Positions 32,000 to 41,209 of a stretch of DNA of 64,000 bases are shown one piece after another. Position numbers and translations under genes: made by a program. This DNA comes from Geothrix sp. (GTDB lineage: Bacteria; Acidobacteriota; Holophagae; Holophagales; Holophagaceae). Within the stretch, counting starts at the first letter, position 1. Each line of letters begins with the position of its first letter. A model generated the notes under the pieces. It searched no databases. It saw only the letters and a list, made by a program, of their open reading frames with translations, and was not told the origin of the DNA. The stretch is from NCBI GenBank assembly GCA_030824075.1, contig JAVBYJ010000005.1:1-64000 (forward strand), in the 5' to 3' direction.

Positions 32000-33744
32000 G
32001 GGTGGCCGCTCTGCTTCAGAAGCTACCACCTGCGCGCGATCCGCTCTGGCGGAGGCTGGGTTGGGTCCTGGTGGCGGGAACCCTTGGATTGACGCTGCGC
32101 TTCACGATGAACGGAAGCGAAGGCATGCCGAGCCGGACGGCGGGGGGAGATCCGCTTTTTGGGGAAGGCAACCGAGGCAGCGTGGGGACCCTCACCGAGC
32201 AGTTGGGACCCAATCGCATGGTGCTGTCCTACAAGACCATCGAAGGCTCGGAAGAGGATCTGCGCCTGGAGCATGTGACTGGGCGCCTGGATGAGGAGGC
32301 CGGGCAGTGGCGCCTGCTTTCCCCCAAGGCCCGGCGCCAGTCCGGGGTCTGGACCCTGCAGGGCCCGATGGATCTGGGAGTGGCGAAGCCCGGGACCAAG
32401 ATCCTGCTGGGCAAGGGACGCATTGAGGGGGAAGTTCCTGCCATCCGCTGGACCGCCGGGGAATGGGAGGGCCTGGCTCCCCTGCGCTGGGAGGCCATGG
32501 AGGGATCCTCCCGGGGCGTGTGGGATCTGCCCGCGGGTTGGCGACGTGAAGCCGACGGGCGCCTGCGTGTGGAACGAGGTCCCGTGCGCTGGAAGGCTCC
32601 GACGGACGGCACTGCGCCCACCACGCTTCAGTCCATGGAGGCAGAGCGCCTCTGGGCCACACCTGGTTTTCTGACGGGGCATCTGGAGGGTGTGAAGGCC
32701 CGCCTCGTCGAGGGCTCCCTCCAGGCTTCAGTGGCCGACCTGTCGCCGGACACCATCACCTGGCCGGGACCGCTGACCTTCGAGCGGACGGACGGATGGC
32801 ACGGCGAGGCCCAGGGTGGGGTGGCCCCAAGACCGCTGCCCGGCGAGCGTTTCCAGGAGGTGGAGTTCCGGAAATTCCGAGCCCGCAGGACCTTAGCTCT
32901 GGGAGAGGAACAACTCTCCACGGACGGGGCCCGGTGGACGCCGGCGGGCTTGCGCCTCGAAGGCAGCGTGGTGTGGGATCAACCCCTGGATGGCCAGCGC
33001 CTCACCCTGAAGGCGCCCCGAGTGCTCATGCGGGAGGCCCCGGGCCGGGACCTGCCCGAATCCCTGGCCGTGGGCCATGCCGTGGCAGAGGGTCAGGCTC
33101 TGTTGACATGGGGTCGGCGCACCCTGTCGTCCCCACGCATCCAAGTGGAACGAGCCACCCGGCGCTGGAAACTCCAGAGTCCCGTTCTGGGTCGTGGGGA
33201 GGATGGCACCTTCACGGGAGGTGCGGGTCACGGGGATCCGCACGCCTGGACCATCGAGGGCCCGGTGCAGGTGAACCTGTTCTCTGGGGGCAGCCTGCGG
33301 GGTGCCAGGCTGGTCTGGGAAGAGGCCCTTTGGACCCTCACAGGCCGCCCGGCCGCCTGGAGCCGCCTACGGGAGCGGCTCTCCGGCCCGCGCATCGTGC
33401 GGAAGGGGGAGGTGGTGAGTTTCCCCGAGGGGCTGAGCGGCACCTTGGCCGCCGCCGATGGAGACCTGTTTCTGCGGGCTGAGCGAGGCCAAAGCGAGAC
33501 CCAGAAGATCACCCTGAGCGGAGGGGTGGAATGCCAGGGCCAGGGCTGGCGGCTGGCGGCGGATACCGTGACCGTCACGGTGGGGACGGATCGTACGGTG
33601 AAACTCATCCAGGCCCAAGGGGCAGTTAGCCTTCGGGGCCGCCTTGGGGAGGGCCAGGGGGAAGCGCTGGAATTGGAGCCCGGACCCCAGACGGTCAAGT
33701 GGCAGGGTCGTGTGCGCGGCAAGGGTGCCGGCCCCGGCTGGTGA
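31996..33744 (+). CDS. LptC/LptA-like lipopolysaccharide-transport protein
   Basis: A 582-residue protein with a single N-terminal membrane helix (residues ~21-38, LGWVLVAGTLGLTLRF) and a long periplasmic beta-rich part. The early segment MVLSYKTIEGSEEDLRLEHV resembles LptC; the last ~200 residues, with GTLAAADGDLFLRAE, KITLSGGVECQGQGWRLAAD and VKLIQAQGAVSLRG, resemble the OstA/LptA repeat. It may therefore combine LptC and LptA roles in the periplasmic LPS bridge. The GTG at 31996 overlaps the recJ stop (GTGA). lptB lies downstream after one interposed gene. The assignment is from fold-like pattern and gene order. Confidence 0.72.
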   Translation: MRVAALLQKLPPARDPLWRRLGWVLVAGTLGLTLRFTMNGSEGMPSRTAGGDPLFGEGNRGSVGTLTEQLGPNRMVLSYKTIEGSEEDLRLEHVTGRLDEEAGQWRLLSPKARRQSGVWTLQGPMDLGVAKPGTKILLGKGRIEGEVPAIRWTAGEWEGLAPLRWEAMEGSSRGVWDLPAGWRREADGRLRVERGPVRWKAPTDGTAPTTLQSMEAERLWATPGFLTGHLEGVKARLVEGSLQASVADLSPDTITWPGPLTFERTDGWHGEAQGGVAPRPLPGERFQEVEFRKFRARRTLALGEEQLSTDGARWTPAGLRLEGSVVWDQPLDGQRLTLKAPRVLMREAPGRDLPESLAVGHAVAEGQALLTWGRRTLSSPRIQVERATRRWKLQSPVLGRGEDGTFTGGAGHGDPHAWTIEGPVQVNLFSGGSLRGARLVWEEALWTLTGRPAAWSRLRERLSGPRIVRKGEVVSFPEGLSGTLAAADGDLFLRAERGQSETQKITLSGGVECQGQGWRLAADTVTVTVGTDRTVKLIQAQGAVSLRGRLGEGQGEALELEPGPQTVKWQGRVRGKGAGPGW

Positions 33745-33797
33745 GGCAACGGCCTTTTTCGGGCATGATGGGGGAAACCCTCGTATTAGGAGGCAAC

Positions 33798-36700
33798 ATG
33801 CCCCGATTCCGTTCTCTTTCGCCCTTGGCGCTGCTCTTGGCCGCCGCACCGGTCCTGGCGGCTCCTCCCGTGAAGGCCAAGGCCGCGGAGGTTCAGGCCT
33901 CCCCCCTGGGCGCGCTGCCTTTCCGGAACCTCGGCCCTGCGGTCACCTCCGGACGGGTGGGGGACATCGCCGTCGACGCCCGGAAACCGGACACCTGGTA
34001 CGTCGCGGCGGCCTCGGGGGGCGTCTGGAAGACCGTGAACGGCGGCACCACCTGGACGCCCATCTTCGATAAGGAGGCCTCCTTTTCGATCGGCTGCGTC
34101 ACGATCGATCCCCGCGACGCCAACACGGTCTGGGTGGGCACCGGCGAGAACAACTCCCAGCGGTCCGTGGCCTACGGTGATGGCGTCTACCGCAGCCTGG
34201 ATGGCGGGAAGCACTGGGAGAACATGGGCCTGAAGGCCAGCGAGCACATCGCCAAGATCCTAGTGGATCCGCGGAACAGCCAGGTCGTGTTCGCGGCCTC
34301 GCAGGGTCCCCTCTGGAAGGAGGGCGGCGATCGGGGCCTGTACAAGTCGGTGGACGGTGGAAAGACCTGGAAGCCTGTGCTCACCGTGGATGTTCATACG
34401 GGCGTCACGGACGTGCTCATGGATCCCCGCAATCCCGACGTGCTGTATGCGGCCACGTATCAGCGCCGCCGGCATGTGTGGGGCATGGTGAACGGCGGCC
34501 CCGGAAGCGGGATCCACAAGAGCACGGATGGGGGCCAGACCTGGACCCGGCTGAAAGAGGGCCTGCCCAAAGAGGATATGGGTCGCATCGGTCTGGCCAT
34601 CTCCGAGGGAGAGCCGGACACGGTCTATGCCACCGTCGAGGCGGCGAACAAGGCGGGCGGTTTCTTCCGCAGCCTGGACGGCGGCCAGACCTGGGAGCGC
34701 CGCAACGAACAGGTGTCGGGCAGCGCGCAGTACTACCAGGAGCTGTTCTGCGATCCCAAGGACCCCCGGCGCGTCTATTCCCTGGATACCTGGATGCAGG
34801 TCACCGAGGATGGCGGCAAAACCTGGCGCCGCGTAGGGGAGACGTTCAAGCACGTAGACAACCATGCGCTCTGGATCGATCCGGCCAACACTGACCACCT
34901 CATTTCGGGTTGCGACGGAGGGGTCTACGAAAGCCGGGACCGTGGCGCCACCTGGGAGTTCAAGGCCAATCTGCCGATCATCCAGTACTACCGTGTGGCC
35001 GTGGACAACGCGCATCCCTTCTACACGGTATACGGCGGCACCCAGGACAACTTTTCCATGGGCGGCCCCAGCCGCACCCGAAACCTGCACGGATCCACGA
35101 ATTTCGACTGGTTCGTGACCCAGGGTGGCGACGGCTTCTACACCCAGGTGGATCCCGGCGATCCCAATACGGTGTATTCGGAAAGCCAGTACGGGGGCCT
35201 GGCCCGCTTCGACCGGCGCACGGGCGAGCGGGTGGAAATCCAGCCTCAGCCGGCCCCTGGCGAGGAGCCCTACCGCTGGAACTGGGACGCGCCGATGATG
35301 CTCAGCCCCCACAACGGCAAGCGGCTCTACTTCGCCGCGCAGAAGCTCTTCCGGAGCGACGACCGTGGCGACAGCTGGACTGCGGTGAGCCCGGACCTCA
35401 CCCGCAAGATCGACCGCAGCCGCCTGAAGATCATGGACAAGGTCTGGAGTGTGGATGCCGTGGCCCGCAACACTTCCACCAGTTTCTTCGGGAACATTGT
35501 CGCCTTTAACGAGAGCCCCAAAGCCGAAGGCCTGCTCTATGTCGGCACCGACGACGGCCTCATCCAGGTCAGCGACGATGGCGGCAAGGCTTGGCGCAAG
35601 CTGGACCGCTTCCCAGGCGTGCCCGACCTGACCTACGTTTCCTGCCTTGCCGCCAGTCCCCACCAGGCGGGCACGGTGTACGCCGCCTTTGACAACCACA
35701 AAAGCGGAGACTTCCGACCCTACCTGTTGCGTTCCCGGGACCGCGGGCGGACCTGGGAGTCTCTCGCCGCGGGCCTGCCCGAGCGGGGCAGCGTCTACAC
35801 GGTGCGCGAAGATCCTGCCAAGGAAGGGTTGCTCTACTGCGGCACGGAATTCGGCCTCTTCTTCAGCCTGGACGCCGGAAAGTCCTGGTCCCGGTTCAGC
35901 GAATTGCCCACCATCGCCGTGAAGGATCTGGTCATCCAGGCCCGCGAAGGCGATCTGGTGATCGCGACTTTCGGCCGCGGGTTCTACATCCTGGATGACC
36001 TCACGCCGCTGCGTGAAGCCCGGGCTGAGCTGCTGGATCAGGAAGCTCATCTCTTTGGTGTGCGTCCCGCGCTCGCCTACGTGCCGGCCGTGCCCTTTGG
36101 CGGGCCCGGGAAGTCCTTCCAGGGTGATTCGCTCTTTCTGTCACCCAACCCTCCCTTCGGGGCCGTGTTCACCTATCACATCAAGGTGGAACCGCAGACG
36201 CTGAAGAAGCAGCGGCAGGCGAAGGAGAAGGAGGTCATCAAGGCGGGTCAGGATCCGGTCATTCCGTCCTGGGACGCTCTGCGCGCCGAGGATCGTGAGC
36301 TGGCCCCGGTCGCGGTGCTGACCATCAGCGCGGCCGATGGACAGGTGGTGCGACGCATCATGGGCAAGGCCGGGAAGGGTCTCCACCGCCTGGCCTGGGA
36401 TCTCCGATTCCAGAACCCCGCTCCGATCCGAGTCAAGGTCGCGGGTGAGCGCGATCCCTGGGATTACGGCGCCCACGGAGCGCTGGCGGCGCCGGGCCGC
36501 TATCAGGCCAGCCTGGCCTTCCAGGTGGACGGGGTGATGAGGCCCGTGGCAGGGCCGGTCCCCTTCGATGTGAAACCGCTCGACGCCGACCGCCTCACCC
36601 CCACCCAGTGGACCGAGTTCAGCGCCTTCTGCACCCGCATGGGTGAGGCGCAGCGCACGGCCATGGGCGCCTCCGAGCGCGTGACGGAGGCGCAGAACCG

Positions 36701-37067
36701 GCTCGATCATGTGCGGAAGGCACTCCTGGAGACTCCGGCGGCGGATGCGGCGCTGCTGCCGCGGGCCCGGGCGCTTCATGGCGACCTGAAGGACCTGCGT
36801 GGCCTCCTCAGCGGAGACTCCACCATCGCCGCTCGTCAGGAGCCCACTGCTCCAGGCATCCTGGGCCGCATCGGGGATGTCACGGGCAGCGTCTGGGGCA
36901 CCACCCAGCTGCCCACCGCCTCCCAGCGGCAGAACCTGGCCTGGGCGGAGGAAGGCTTGAGGGCCGTGAAGGAAAAGCTGGCTTCCGCCCTGGCTGGTAT
37001 CAAGGGTCTGGAGGACGCTCTGGAGGTGGCTAAGGCCCCTTACACGCCCGGGCGAGCCGCACTGTAG
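33798..37067 (+). CDS. Secreted VPS10/sortilin-like BNR-repeat protein
   Basis: A 1089-residue exported protein with signal peptide [20 protein letters not shown]. The body (about 35-780) is a beta-propeller array with at least ten Asp-box/BNR copies of the form S-x-D-x-G-x-x-W, for example [54 protein letters not shown] and SRDRGRTWE. The C-terminal ~300 residues contain a charged helical part. Relatives are annotated as sortilin/glycosyl-hydrolase-like repeat proteins; no catalytic residues are evident, so ligand binding is more likely than hydrolysis. AGGAGG lies 4 nt before the ATG at 33798. It interrupts the usual lptC/A-lptB order. Confidence 0.88.
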   Translation: MPRFRSLSPLALLLAAAPVLAAPPVKAKAAEVQASPLGALPFRNLGPAVTSGRVGDIAVDARKPDTWYVAAASGGVWKTVNGGTTWTPIFDKEASFSIGCVTIDPRDANTVWVGTGENNSQRSVAYGDGVYRSLDGGKHWENMGLKASEHIAKILVDPRNSQVVFAASQGPLWKEGGDRGLYKSVDGGKTWKPVLTVDVHTGVTDVLMDPRNPDVLYAATYQRRRHVWGMVNGGPGSGIHKSTDGGQTWTRLKEGLPKEDMGRIGLAISEGEPDTVYATVEAANKAGGFFRSLDGGQTWERRNEQVSGSAQYYQELFCDPKDPRRVYSLDTWMQVTEDGGKTWRRVGETFKHVDNHALWIDPANTDHLISGCDGGVYESRDRGATWEFKANLPIIQYYRVAVDNAHPFYTVYGGTQDNFSMGGPSRTRNLHGSTNFDWFVTQGGDGFYTQVDPGDPNTVYSESQYGGLARFDRRTGERVEIQPQPAPGEEPYRWNWDAPMMLSPHNGKRLYFAAQKLFRSDDRGDSWTAVSPDLTRKIDRSRLKIMDKVWSVDAVARNTSTSFFGNIVAFNESPKAEGLLYVGTDDGLIQVSDDGGKAWRKLDRFPGVPDLTYVSCLAASPHQAGTVYAAFDNHKSGDFRPYLLRSRDRGRTWESLAAGLPERGSVYTVREDPAKEGLLYCGTEFGLFFSLDAGKSWSRFSELPTIAVKDLVIQAREGDLVIATFGRGFYILDDLTPLREARAELLDQEAHLFGVRPALAYVPAVPFGGPGKSFQGDSLFLSPNPPFGAVFTYHIKVEPQTLKKQRQAKEKEVIKAGQDPVIPSWDALRAEDRELAPVAVLTISAADGQVVRRIMGKAGKGLHRLAWDLRFQNPAPIRVKVAGERDPWDYGAHGALAAPGRYQASLAFQVDGVMRPVAGPVPFDVKPLDADRLTPTQWTEFSAFCTRMGEAQRTAMGASERVTEAQNRLDHVRKALLETPAADAALLPRARALHGDLKDLRGLLSGDSTIAARQEPTAPGILGRIGDVTGSVWGTTQLPTASQRQNLAWAEEGLRAVKEKLASALAGIKGLEDALEVAKAPYTPGRAAL

Positions 37068-37078
37068 AACGCTCTTTT

Positions 37079-37104
37079 GCCGCGCGCCTGATGTGGCGCG
37101 CGGC
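37079..37104 (+). terminator. GC-rich hairpin after the VPS10-like gene
   Basis: The perfect stem GCCGCGCGCC/GGCGCGCGGC has loop TGATGT and begins 11 nt after the stop. There is no T run after it, so termination may be partial, leaving read-through into lptB 40 nt further on. Confidence 0.5.
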
Positions 37105-37143
37105 ACTTGCGCAATCGGACAGGCAGTATGTTCTGATAGAACC

Positions 37144-37881
37144 ATGACAGAGCCCACCCGCTGCCTTGAGGCTGTGAACCTCCAGAAACGATATGGCGAC
37201 CGCACGGTCGTCCGGGACGTGAGCCTTTGTGTGGGCATGGGTGAAGTGGTGGGCCTCCTGGGGCCCAACGGCGCAGGCAAGACCACGACCTTCTACATGG
37301 TGGTGGGCGTGGAGGCCCCGGACCGGGGGCTCATCCGCTGGCTGGATCAGGACGTGACAGCCCTGCCGATGCACCGCCGGGCGCGACTGGGCATCGGCTA
37401 CCTGGCCCAGGAATCCAGCGTATTCCGGGGCCTAACCGTGTGGGAGAACCTCATGGCCCTGGGGGAGTTGCAGCCCATCCCCAAGGCGCAGCAGCAGGAA
37501 CGCTGCGAGCGTCTCCTGGCGGATTTCCACTTGGAAAAGGTGCGCGACACGCTGGGCATGAGCCTATCAGGTGGTGAGCGGCGGCGCTGCGAACTGGCCC
37601 GGGCCCTGGTGACCGAACCGCGCATCATGCTGCTGGACGAGCCCTTCGCCGGCGTGGATCCCAAGTCCGTGCTGGAGATCCAAGGTCTCATCGCCGACCT
37701 CAAGGCGCGAGGCATCGGTGTGCTTATCACCGACCACAATGTCCGGGAGACCTTGCAGATCGCCGATCGGGCCTATATCTTGGCGGACGGGATGATCATG
37801 AAACACGGCTTGCCCAGTGAAATCGCAGAGGACCCGGATATCCGCCGGGTTTACCTGGGCGACCGGTTCAGGTTGGATTGA
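37144..37881 (+). CDS. lptB: LPS export ABC transporter ATP-binding protein
   Basis: ATPase that drives extraction of lipopolysaccharide from the inner membrane with LptFGC. The 245-residue protein has [16 protein letters not shown], Walker [17 protein letters not shown]-loop [14 protein letters not shown], signature [10 protein letters not shown], Walker [14 protein letters not shown] and [10 protein letters not shown], all typical of LptB rather than general ABC ATPases. ATG 37144 gives the standard N-terminus and length. Its stop shares a base with the rpoN start (TGATG), the classic lptB-rpoN order. Confidence 0.95.
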   Translation: MTEPTRCLEAVNLQKRYGDRTVVRDVSLCVGMGEVVGLLGPNGAGKTTTFYMVVGVEAPDRGLIRWLDQDVTALPMHRRARLGIGYLAQESSVFRGLTVWENLMALGELQPIPKAQQQERCERLLADFHLEKVRDTLGMSLSGGERRRCELARALVTEPRIMLLDEPFAGVDPKSVLEIQGLIADLKARGIGVLITDHNVRETLQIADRAYILADGMIMKHGLPSEIAEDPDIRRVYLGDRFRLD

Positions 37882-39449
37882 TGGCAGCCGGCCCGTTCCT
37901 CTCCCAACGCCTCGCCCAGAGCCAGACCCTGGCGCTTACGCCCGCCATGCAGCTCAAGCTCAAGCTGTGGCAGATGAATCTGCAGGAACTGTCGCAGACC
38001 ATCGAGCGTGAGCTCGAAGACAATCCCTTGCTCGAACTGGCGGAGGATGCCGACGAGGTGCCAACCCTTGAGGCCATCGAGGAGGGCCGCGATTCCGATG
38101 TCACAGAGGGATCCGCCGATCAGATGGCGGATGGCACAGACCCCTCCGAAGGGGTGGACACCGTCGATTTGGGGCCCATGCTTGATGCGGCGGGGGAAAT
38201 GAATCCCGACGGCGATCTTGAAAAATTCACCGAGGAAGGCGTGGCCCAGGTTCAGGAGACCGAGCTGGGCGCCGAGAACAGCTGGGATCAAGATCTTCCC
38301 CGCACCAGCAACCTTCCCGAGGAAGACCGGCTCTCCTGGGAAGACCGCCTCAGCGCCTTCGAATCGCTGCAGGACCACCTGGTGGGACAGCTCTACGAAA
38401 CCCTGGAGAACGAGGATCCTCGGGCCGCCCTGGTGGAACGGCTCATCGATCGGATGGACCCCAAGGGCTTCCTGCGCATGGACCCCGATCAGCCGTCCTT
38501 AGAAGTCACGCGTGCCTCGCTGGCGGCGGACCTTGGCGTGTCTGAAGAGGCGCTGTGTGCGGCCGTGGATGTGCTCCAGGAGTTCGATCCCTCGGGGGTG
38601 GGCTGCTTCACCGTGAAGGAATGCCTGCTGTTGCAGCTCCGCCATGCAGGGGCAGAGCCCGATGACCTGGCGGTGCGCATCATCCAGGATCACTCAGAGC
38701 TGTTGTCCCAGCGCGACAGCGCCAAGCTGCGCCGGGCGTTGGGTTGCTCCGATGAGGAACTCTGCCTGGCCATGGAACAGCTCAAGCACCTCAACCCTTC
38801 GCCGGGGCGTGCCTTCGATCCCGAGGGTGAGCGGGTGGTGAAACCCGACGTGGTGGTGCTCAAGGGCGAGGATGGCAACTGGAAGGTGTACCTCAACGAT
38901 GAAGGTCTGCCGCGCCTGCGCGTGAACGGCGACTATCAGCGGTTCATGGCCTCCAGCGAAGCCAAGTCTGACAAGGACTTCATCCGTGAGCGATTCCGCA
39001 GCGCCCGGGATTTCATCCGGGGCGTGGAGGACCGCAACCGCACCGTGCTTCGTGTTTCGGCGCAGATCGTGGACCTGCAGAAGGAATTCATCGAACATGG
39101 AATCGAACGTCTGCGGCCGATGGTGCTGCGCGACGTCGCCGAGGCGACGGGATTCCACGAGAGCACGATCAGCCGGGTGGTGAAAGCGAAGACCATCCAC
39201 ACGCCTCAGGGTCTCTATGATTTGAATTATTTCTTCTCGGCGCGTCCCAAGGATTCCGACGTGTCCGCCACCGTGGTAAAGCACAGGATCAAGGCCTTCG
39301 TGCAGGCCGAGGACCCCGCCAAGCCTCTATCCGACGAGGCCATTGCAGGGCTGCTTGAGCGGGATGGCATCAAGGTCGCCCGCCGCACGGTGAACAAGTA
39401 CCGGGAGGAGTTGAAGATTCCCCCCGCCTCCCAGCGCCGGCGCCGATAA
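37881..39449 (+). CDS. rpoN: RNA polymerase sigma-54 factor
   Basis: Alternative sigma factor reading -24/-12 promoters with AAA+ activators. The 522-residue protein has the N-terminal region I (LSQRLAQSQTLALTPAMQ, then LQELSQTIERELEDNPLLEL), an acidic linker (about 55-130), a core-binding domain, the helix-turn-helix RDVAEATGFHESTISRVV and the C-terminal RpoN box ARRTVNKYREELKIP followed by a basic tail. The start ATG overlaps the lptB stop. Two candidate target promoters are seen in this window, both before monoheme cytochrome genes (18491 and 23601). Confidence 0.97.
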   Translation: MAAGPFLSQRLAQSQTLALTPAMQLKLKLWQMNLQELSQTIERELEDNPLLELAEDADEVPTLEAIEEGRDSDVTEGSADQMADGTDPSEGVDTVDLGPMLDAAGEMNPDGDLEKFTEEGVAQVQETELGAENSWDQDLPRTSNLPEEDRLSWEDRLSAFESLQDHLVGQLYETLENEDPRAALVERLIDRMDPKGFLRMDPDQPSLEVTRASLAADLGVSEEALCAAVDVLQEFDPSGVGCFTVKECLLLQLRHAGAEPDDLAVRIIQDHSELLSQRDSAKLRRALGCSDEELCLAMEQLKHLNPSPGRAFDPEGERVVKPDVVVLKGEDGNWKVYLNDEGLPRLRVNGDYQRFMASSEAKSDKDFIRERFRSARDFIRGVEDRNRTVLRVSAQIVDLQKEFIEHGIERLRPMVLRDVAEATGFHESTISRVVKAKTIHTPQGLYDLNYFFSARPKDSDVSATVVKHRIKAFVQAEDPAKPLSDEAIAGLLERDGIKVARRTVNKYREELKIPPASQRRRR

Positions 39450-39500
39450 CAGGGCCGGAACCACCCATCCGGGCCACCCGGCCCCTTTCAGGAGTACCCC

Positions 39501-39824
39501 ATGAAGGTCAACTACACCGGCCGCCACATGGAGCTCACCGAGCCCCTGAAGCAGTTCACGAAAGAGCGGCTGGACAAGATGGCCACCTACCTGGACGACA
39601 TCATCGATGTCCATGTGATTCTGAGCGTGGAGAAGCACCGCCATGCGGCCGAAATCACGCTGAAGACCCGCGCAAGCGCCTTCGTGGCCTCCTCCACCAC
39701 GGATGACATGTACGCGAGCATCACCCAGGCCGTGGACAAGCTGGAGGTTCAGGCTCACAAGCAGCAGGGCAAGCGCAACACTCACCCGCACGAAAGCGCC
39801 AAGGCTGGGGCGACGGAAGAGTAG
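39501..39824 (+). CDS. hpf: Ribosome hibernation promoting factor, short form
   Basis: Binds the 30S decoding region in slow growth and inactivates ribosomes. The 107-residue protein has VNYTGRHMELTEPLKQF, then DVHVILSVEKHRHAAEITL and DMYASITQAVDKLEVQAHK, the YfiA/HPF fold. It lacks the ~70-residue C-terminal dimer domain of long HPF, so 100S formation would need another factor. CAGGAG precedes the ATG. Location directly after rpoN is the usual arrangement. Confidence 0.94.
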   Translation: MKVNYTGRHMELTEPLKQFTKERLDKMATYLDDIIDVHVILSVEKHRHAAEITLKTRASAFVASSTTDDMYASITQAVDKLEVQAHKQQGKRNTHPHESAKAGATEE

Positions 39825-39846
39825 TCATTCAGTCATTTCCAGGGCA

Positions 39847-39870
39847 ACGGCGGCTTTCGGGCCGCCTTTG
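39847..39870 (+). terminator. Weak terminator after hpf
   Basis: GGCGGC and GCCGCC are paired across TTTCGG, flanked by ACG/TTTGCTTT. The stem is short and the T run broken, so termination may be partial. Confidence 0.45.
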
Positions 39871-39934
39871 CTTTGGATGAGGGAGGTCCGGGATCAGCCC
39901 CATCCACGCTATCCTTGATCGTCCGGAGTCCACC

Positions 39935-40099
39935 ATGCCTGATCCCACGCATCTCTACGCCCCCAAGACCTCCACCGAGCCCACCCAGGTTTGCGAAAAG
40001 TGCCGTAGCCCATACACCCTGGACCATTTCCAGCATGGCGTGGAAGGCCAGGAATGTGTGTGCCGCCGCTGTCTCCAGGTGATGGGGTACAAGGTCTAG
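39935..40099 (+). CDS. 54-residue Cys-rich (zinc-ribbon-like) protein
   Basis: A small gene starting ATG at 39935 with GGAG 5 nt upstream and ending TAG at 40099. The product is MPDPTHLYAPKTSTEPTQ, then a CEKC pair near residue 20, and a second pair CRRC near residue 44 (CVCRRCLQ), ending MGYKV. The CxxC-x20-CxxC layout suggests one structural zinc. No signal peptide. It lies between hpf and mqnC and stops 2 nt before the mqnC ATG, so the two are probably co-translated. Family and function unknown. Confidence 0.75.
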   Translation: MPDPTHLYAPKTSTEPTQVCEKCRSPYTLDHFQHGVEGQECVCRRCLQVMGYKV

Positions 40100-40101
40100 G
40101 C

Positions 40102-41202
40102 ATGACGACGACCCTCGCCACACCGGAGGCGATCCTGGACGGCGTCCTCCAAGGGCATCGGATATCTGCTTCCGAAGGCCTGCTGCTCCTGGAGCAGGCG
40201 GAACTGCCGGATCTCGCCGTGGCCGCTACCGCGGTCCGGGATCGTCACAACGACCCCAGCCGCGTGAGCTACGTCATCGATCGCAACGTCAATTACACGG
40301 ATATCTGCAACGTCTACTGCACCTTTTGCGCCTTCTATCACAAGCCTGGTGATAGCCGCGGCTACGTGCTCACCAAGGAGCAGCTCAAACAGAAGGCCGA
40401 CGAGACGAAAGCCATCGGTGGGACAGGCTTCCTTCTGCAGGGTGGCGTGAATCCTGACCTGCCCTGGGGCTACTACCTGGACCTGGTGCGTTTTCTCCGT
40501 GAGGACCTGGGCATTTGGGTCCACGGCTTCTCGCCGGTGGAGATCCAGATGATGGCGAAGCTGAGTGGCCAAACGCTGGGCAAGACCATCGCGGATCTGC
40601 GCGAGGCGGGCCTCGGATCCATCCCCGGCGGGGGCGCGGAAATCCTGGTGGATCGCATCCGCAAGAAGATCGCCCCCTTGAAGGGCGGCCGGGAGAAGTG
40701 GCTCGAAGTCATGGAAGCCGCTCACGAGGAGGGTGTGAAGACCACAGGTACCATGATGTTCGGCATCACGGAGACTCTGGCCGAGCGCATCGAGCACTTC
40801 GAGGTCCTGCGCGATCAGCAGGACCGGGCCCAGGCTCGGGCCAACGGCGGCGGTTACACGGCCTTTGCCGCCTGGCCCTTCCAGAGCGGCCACACGCCCT
40901 GGGAAGGCAAGGTGCCCAAGCCCACAGATGTCGAGTACCTCCGCACCATTGCCGTCGCGCGCATCTTCCTCGACAACTTCGCGCACATCCAGAGCTCTTG
41001 GGTCACCATGGGCCGAAAGACCGGCCAGCTGGCCCTGCACTACGGTTGCGACGACATGGGCAGCCTCATGCTGGAAGAGAACGTCGTCAGTGCTGCGGGC
41101 ACCTGCTACAGCGTGAACAAGGACGAGATGACGCGCATGATCCGCGCCGCCGGGTATGAACCCTGGCAGCGGGACAACATCTACGGCGAAGTGACTGGCT
41201 GA
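40102..41202 (+). CDS. mqnC: Cyclic dehypoxanthinyl futalosine synthase
   Basis: Radical-SAM enzyme of the futalosine route to menaquinone; closes the ring of dehypoxanthine futalosine. The 366-residue protein has YVIDRNVNYTDICNVYCTFC with the cluster cysteines C69, C73 and C76 (CxxxCxxC), then FLLQGGVNPDLPWGYY, VHGFSPVEI, LGSIPGGGAEILVDRIR and TGTMMFGITET, typical for MqnC/MqnE; the length and the VID-N-NYTDICN start favour MqnC. The start ATG 40102 follows the small zinc-ribbon gene by 2 nt. It implies menaquinone as the respiratory quinone, consistent with the cytochrome island. Confidence 0.93.
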   Translation: MTTTLATPEAILDGVLQGHRISASEGLLLLEQAELPDLAVAATAVRDRHNDPSRVSYVIDRNVNYTDICNVYCTFCAFYHKPGDSRGYVLTKEQLKQKADETKAIGGTGFLLQGGVNPDLPWGYYLDLVRFLREDLGIWVHGFSPVEIQMMAKLSGQTLGKTIADLREAGLGSIPGGGAEILVDRIRKKIAPLKGGREKWLEVMEAAHEEGVKTTGTMMFGITETLAERIEHFEVLRDQQDRAQARANGGGYTAFAAWPFQSGHTPWEGKVPKPTDVEYLRTIAVARIFLDNFAHIQSSWVTMGRKTGQLALHYGCDDMGSLMLEENVVSAAGTCYSVNKDEMTRMIRAAGYEPWQRDNIYGEVTG

Positions 41203-41209
41203 TTCACGA

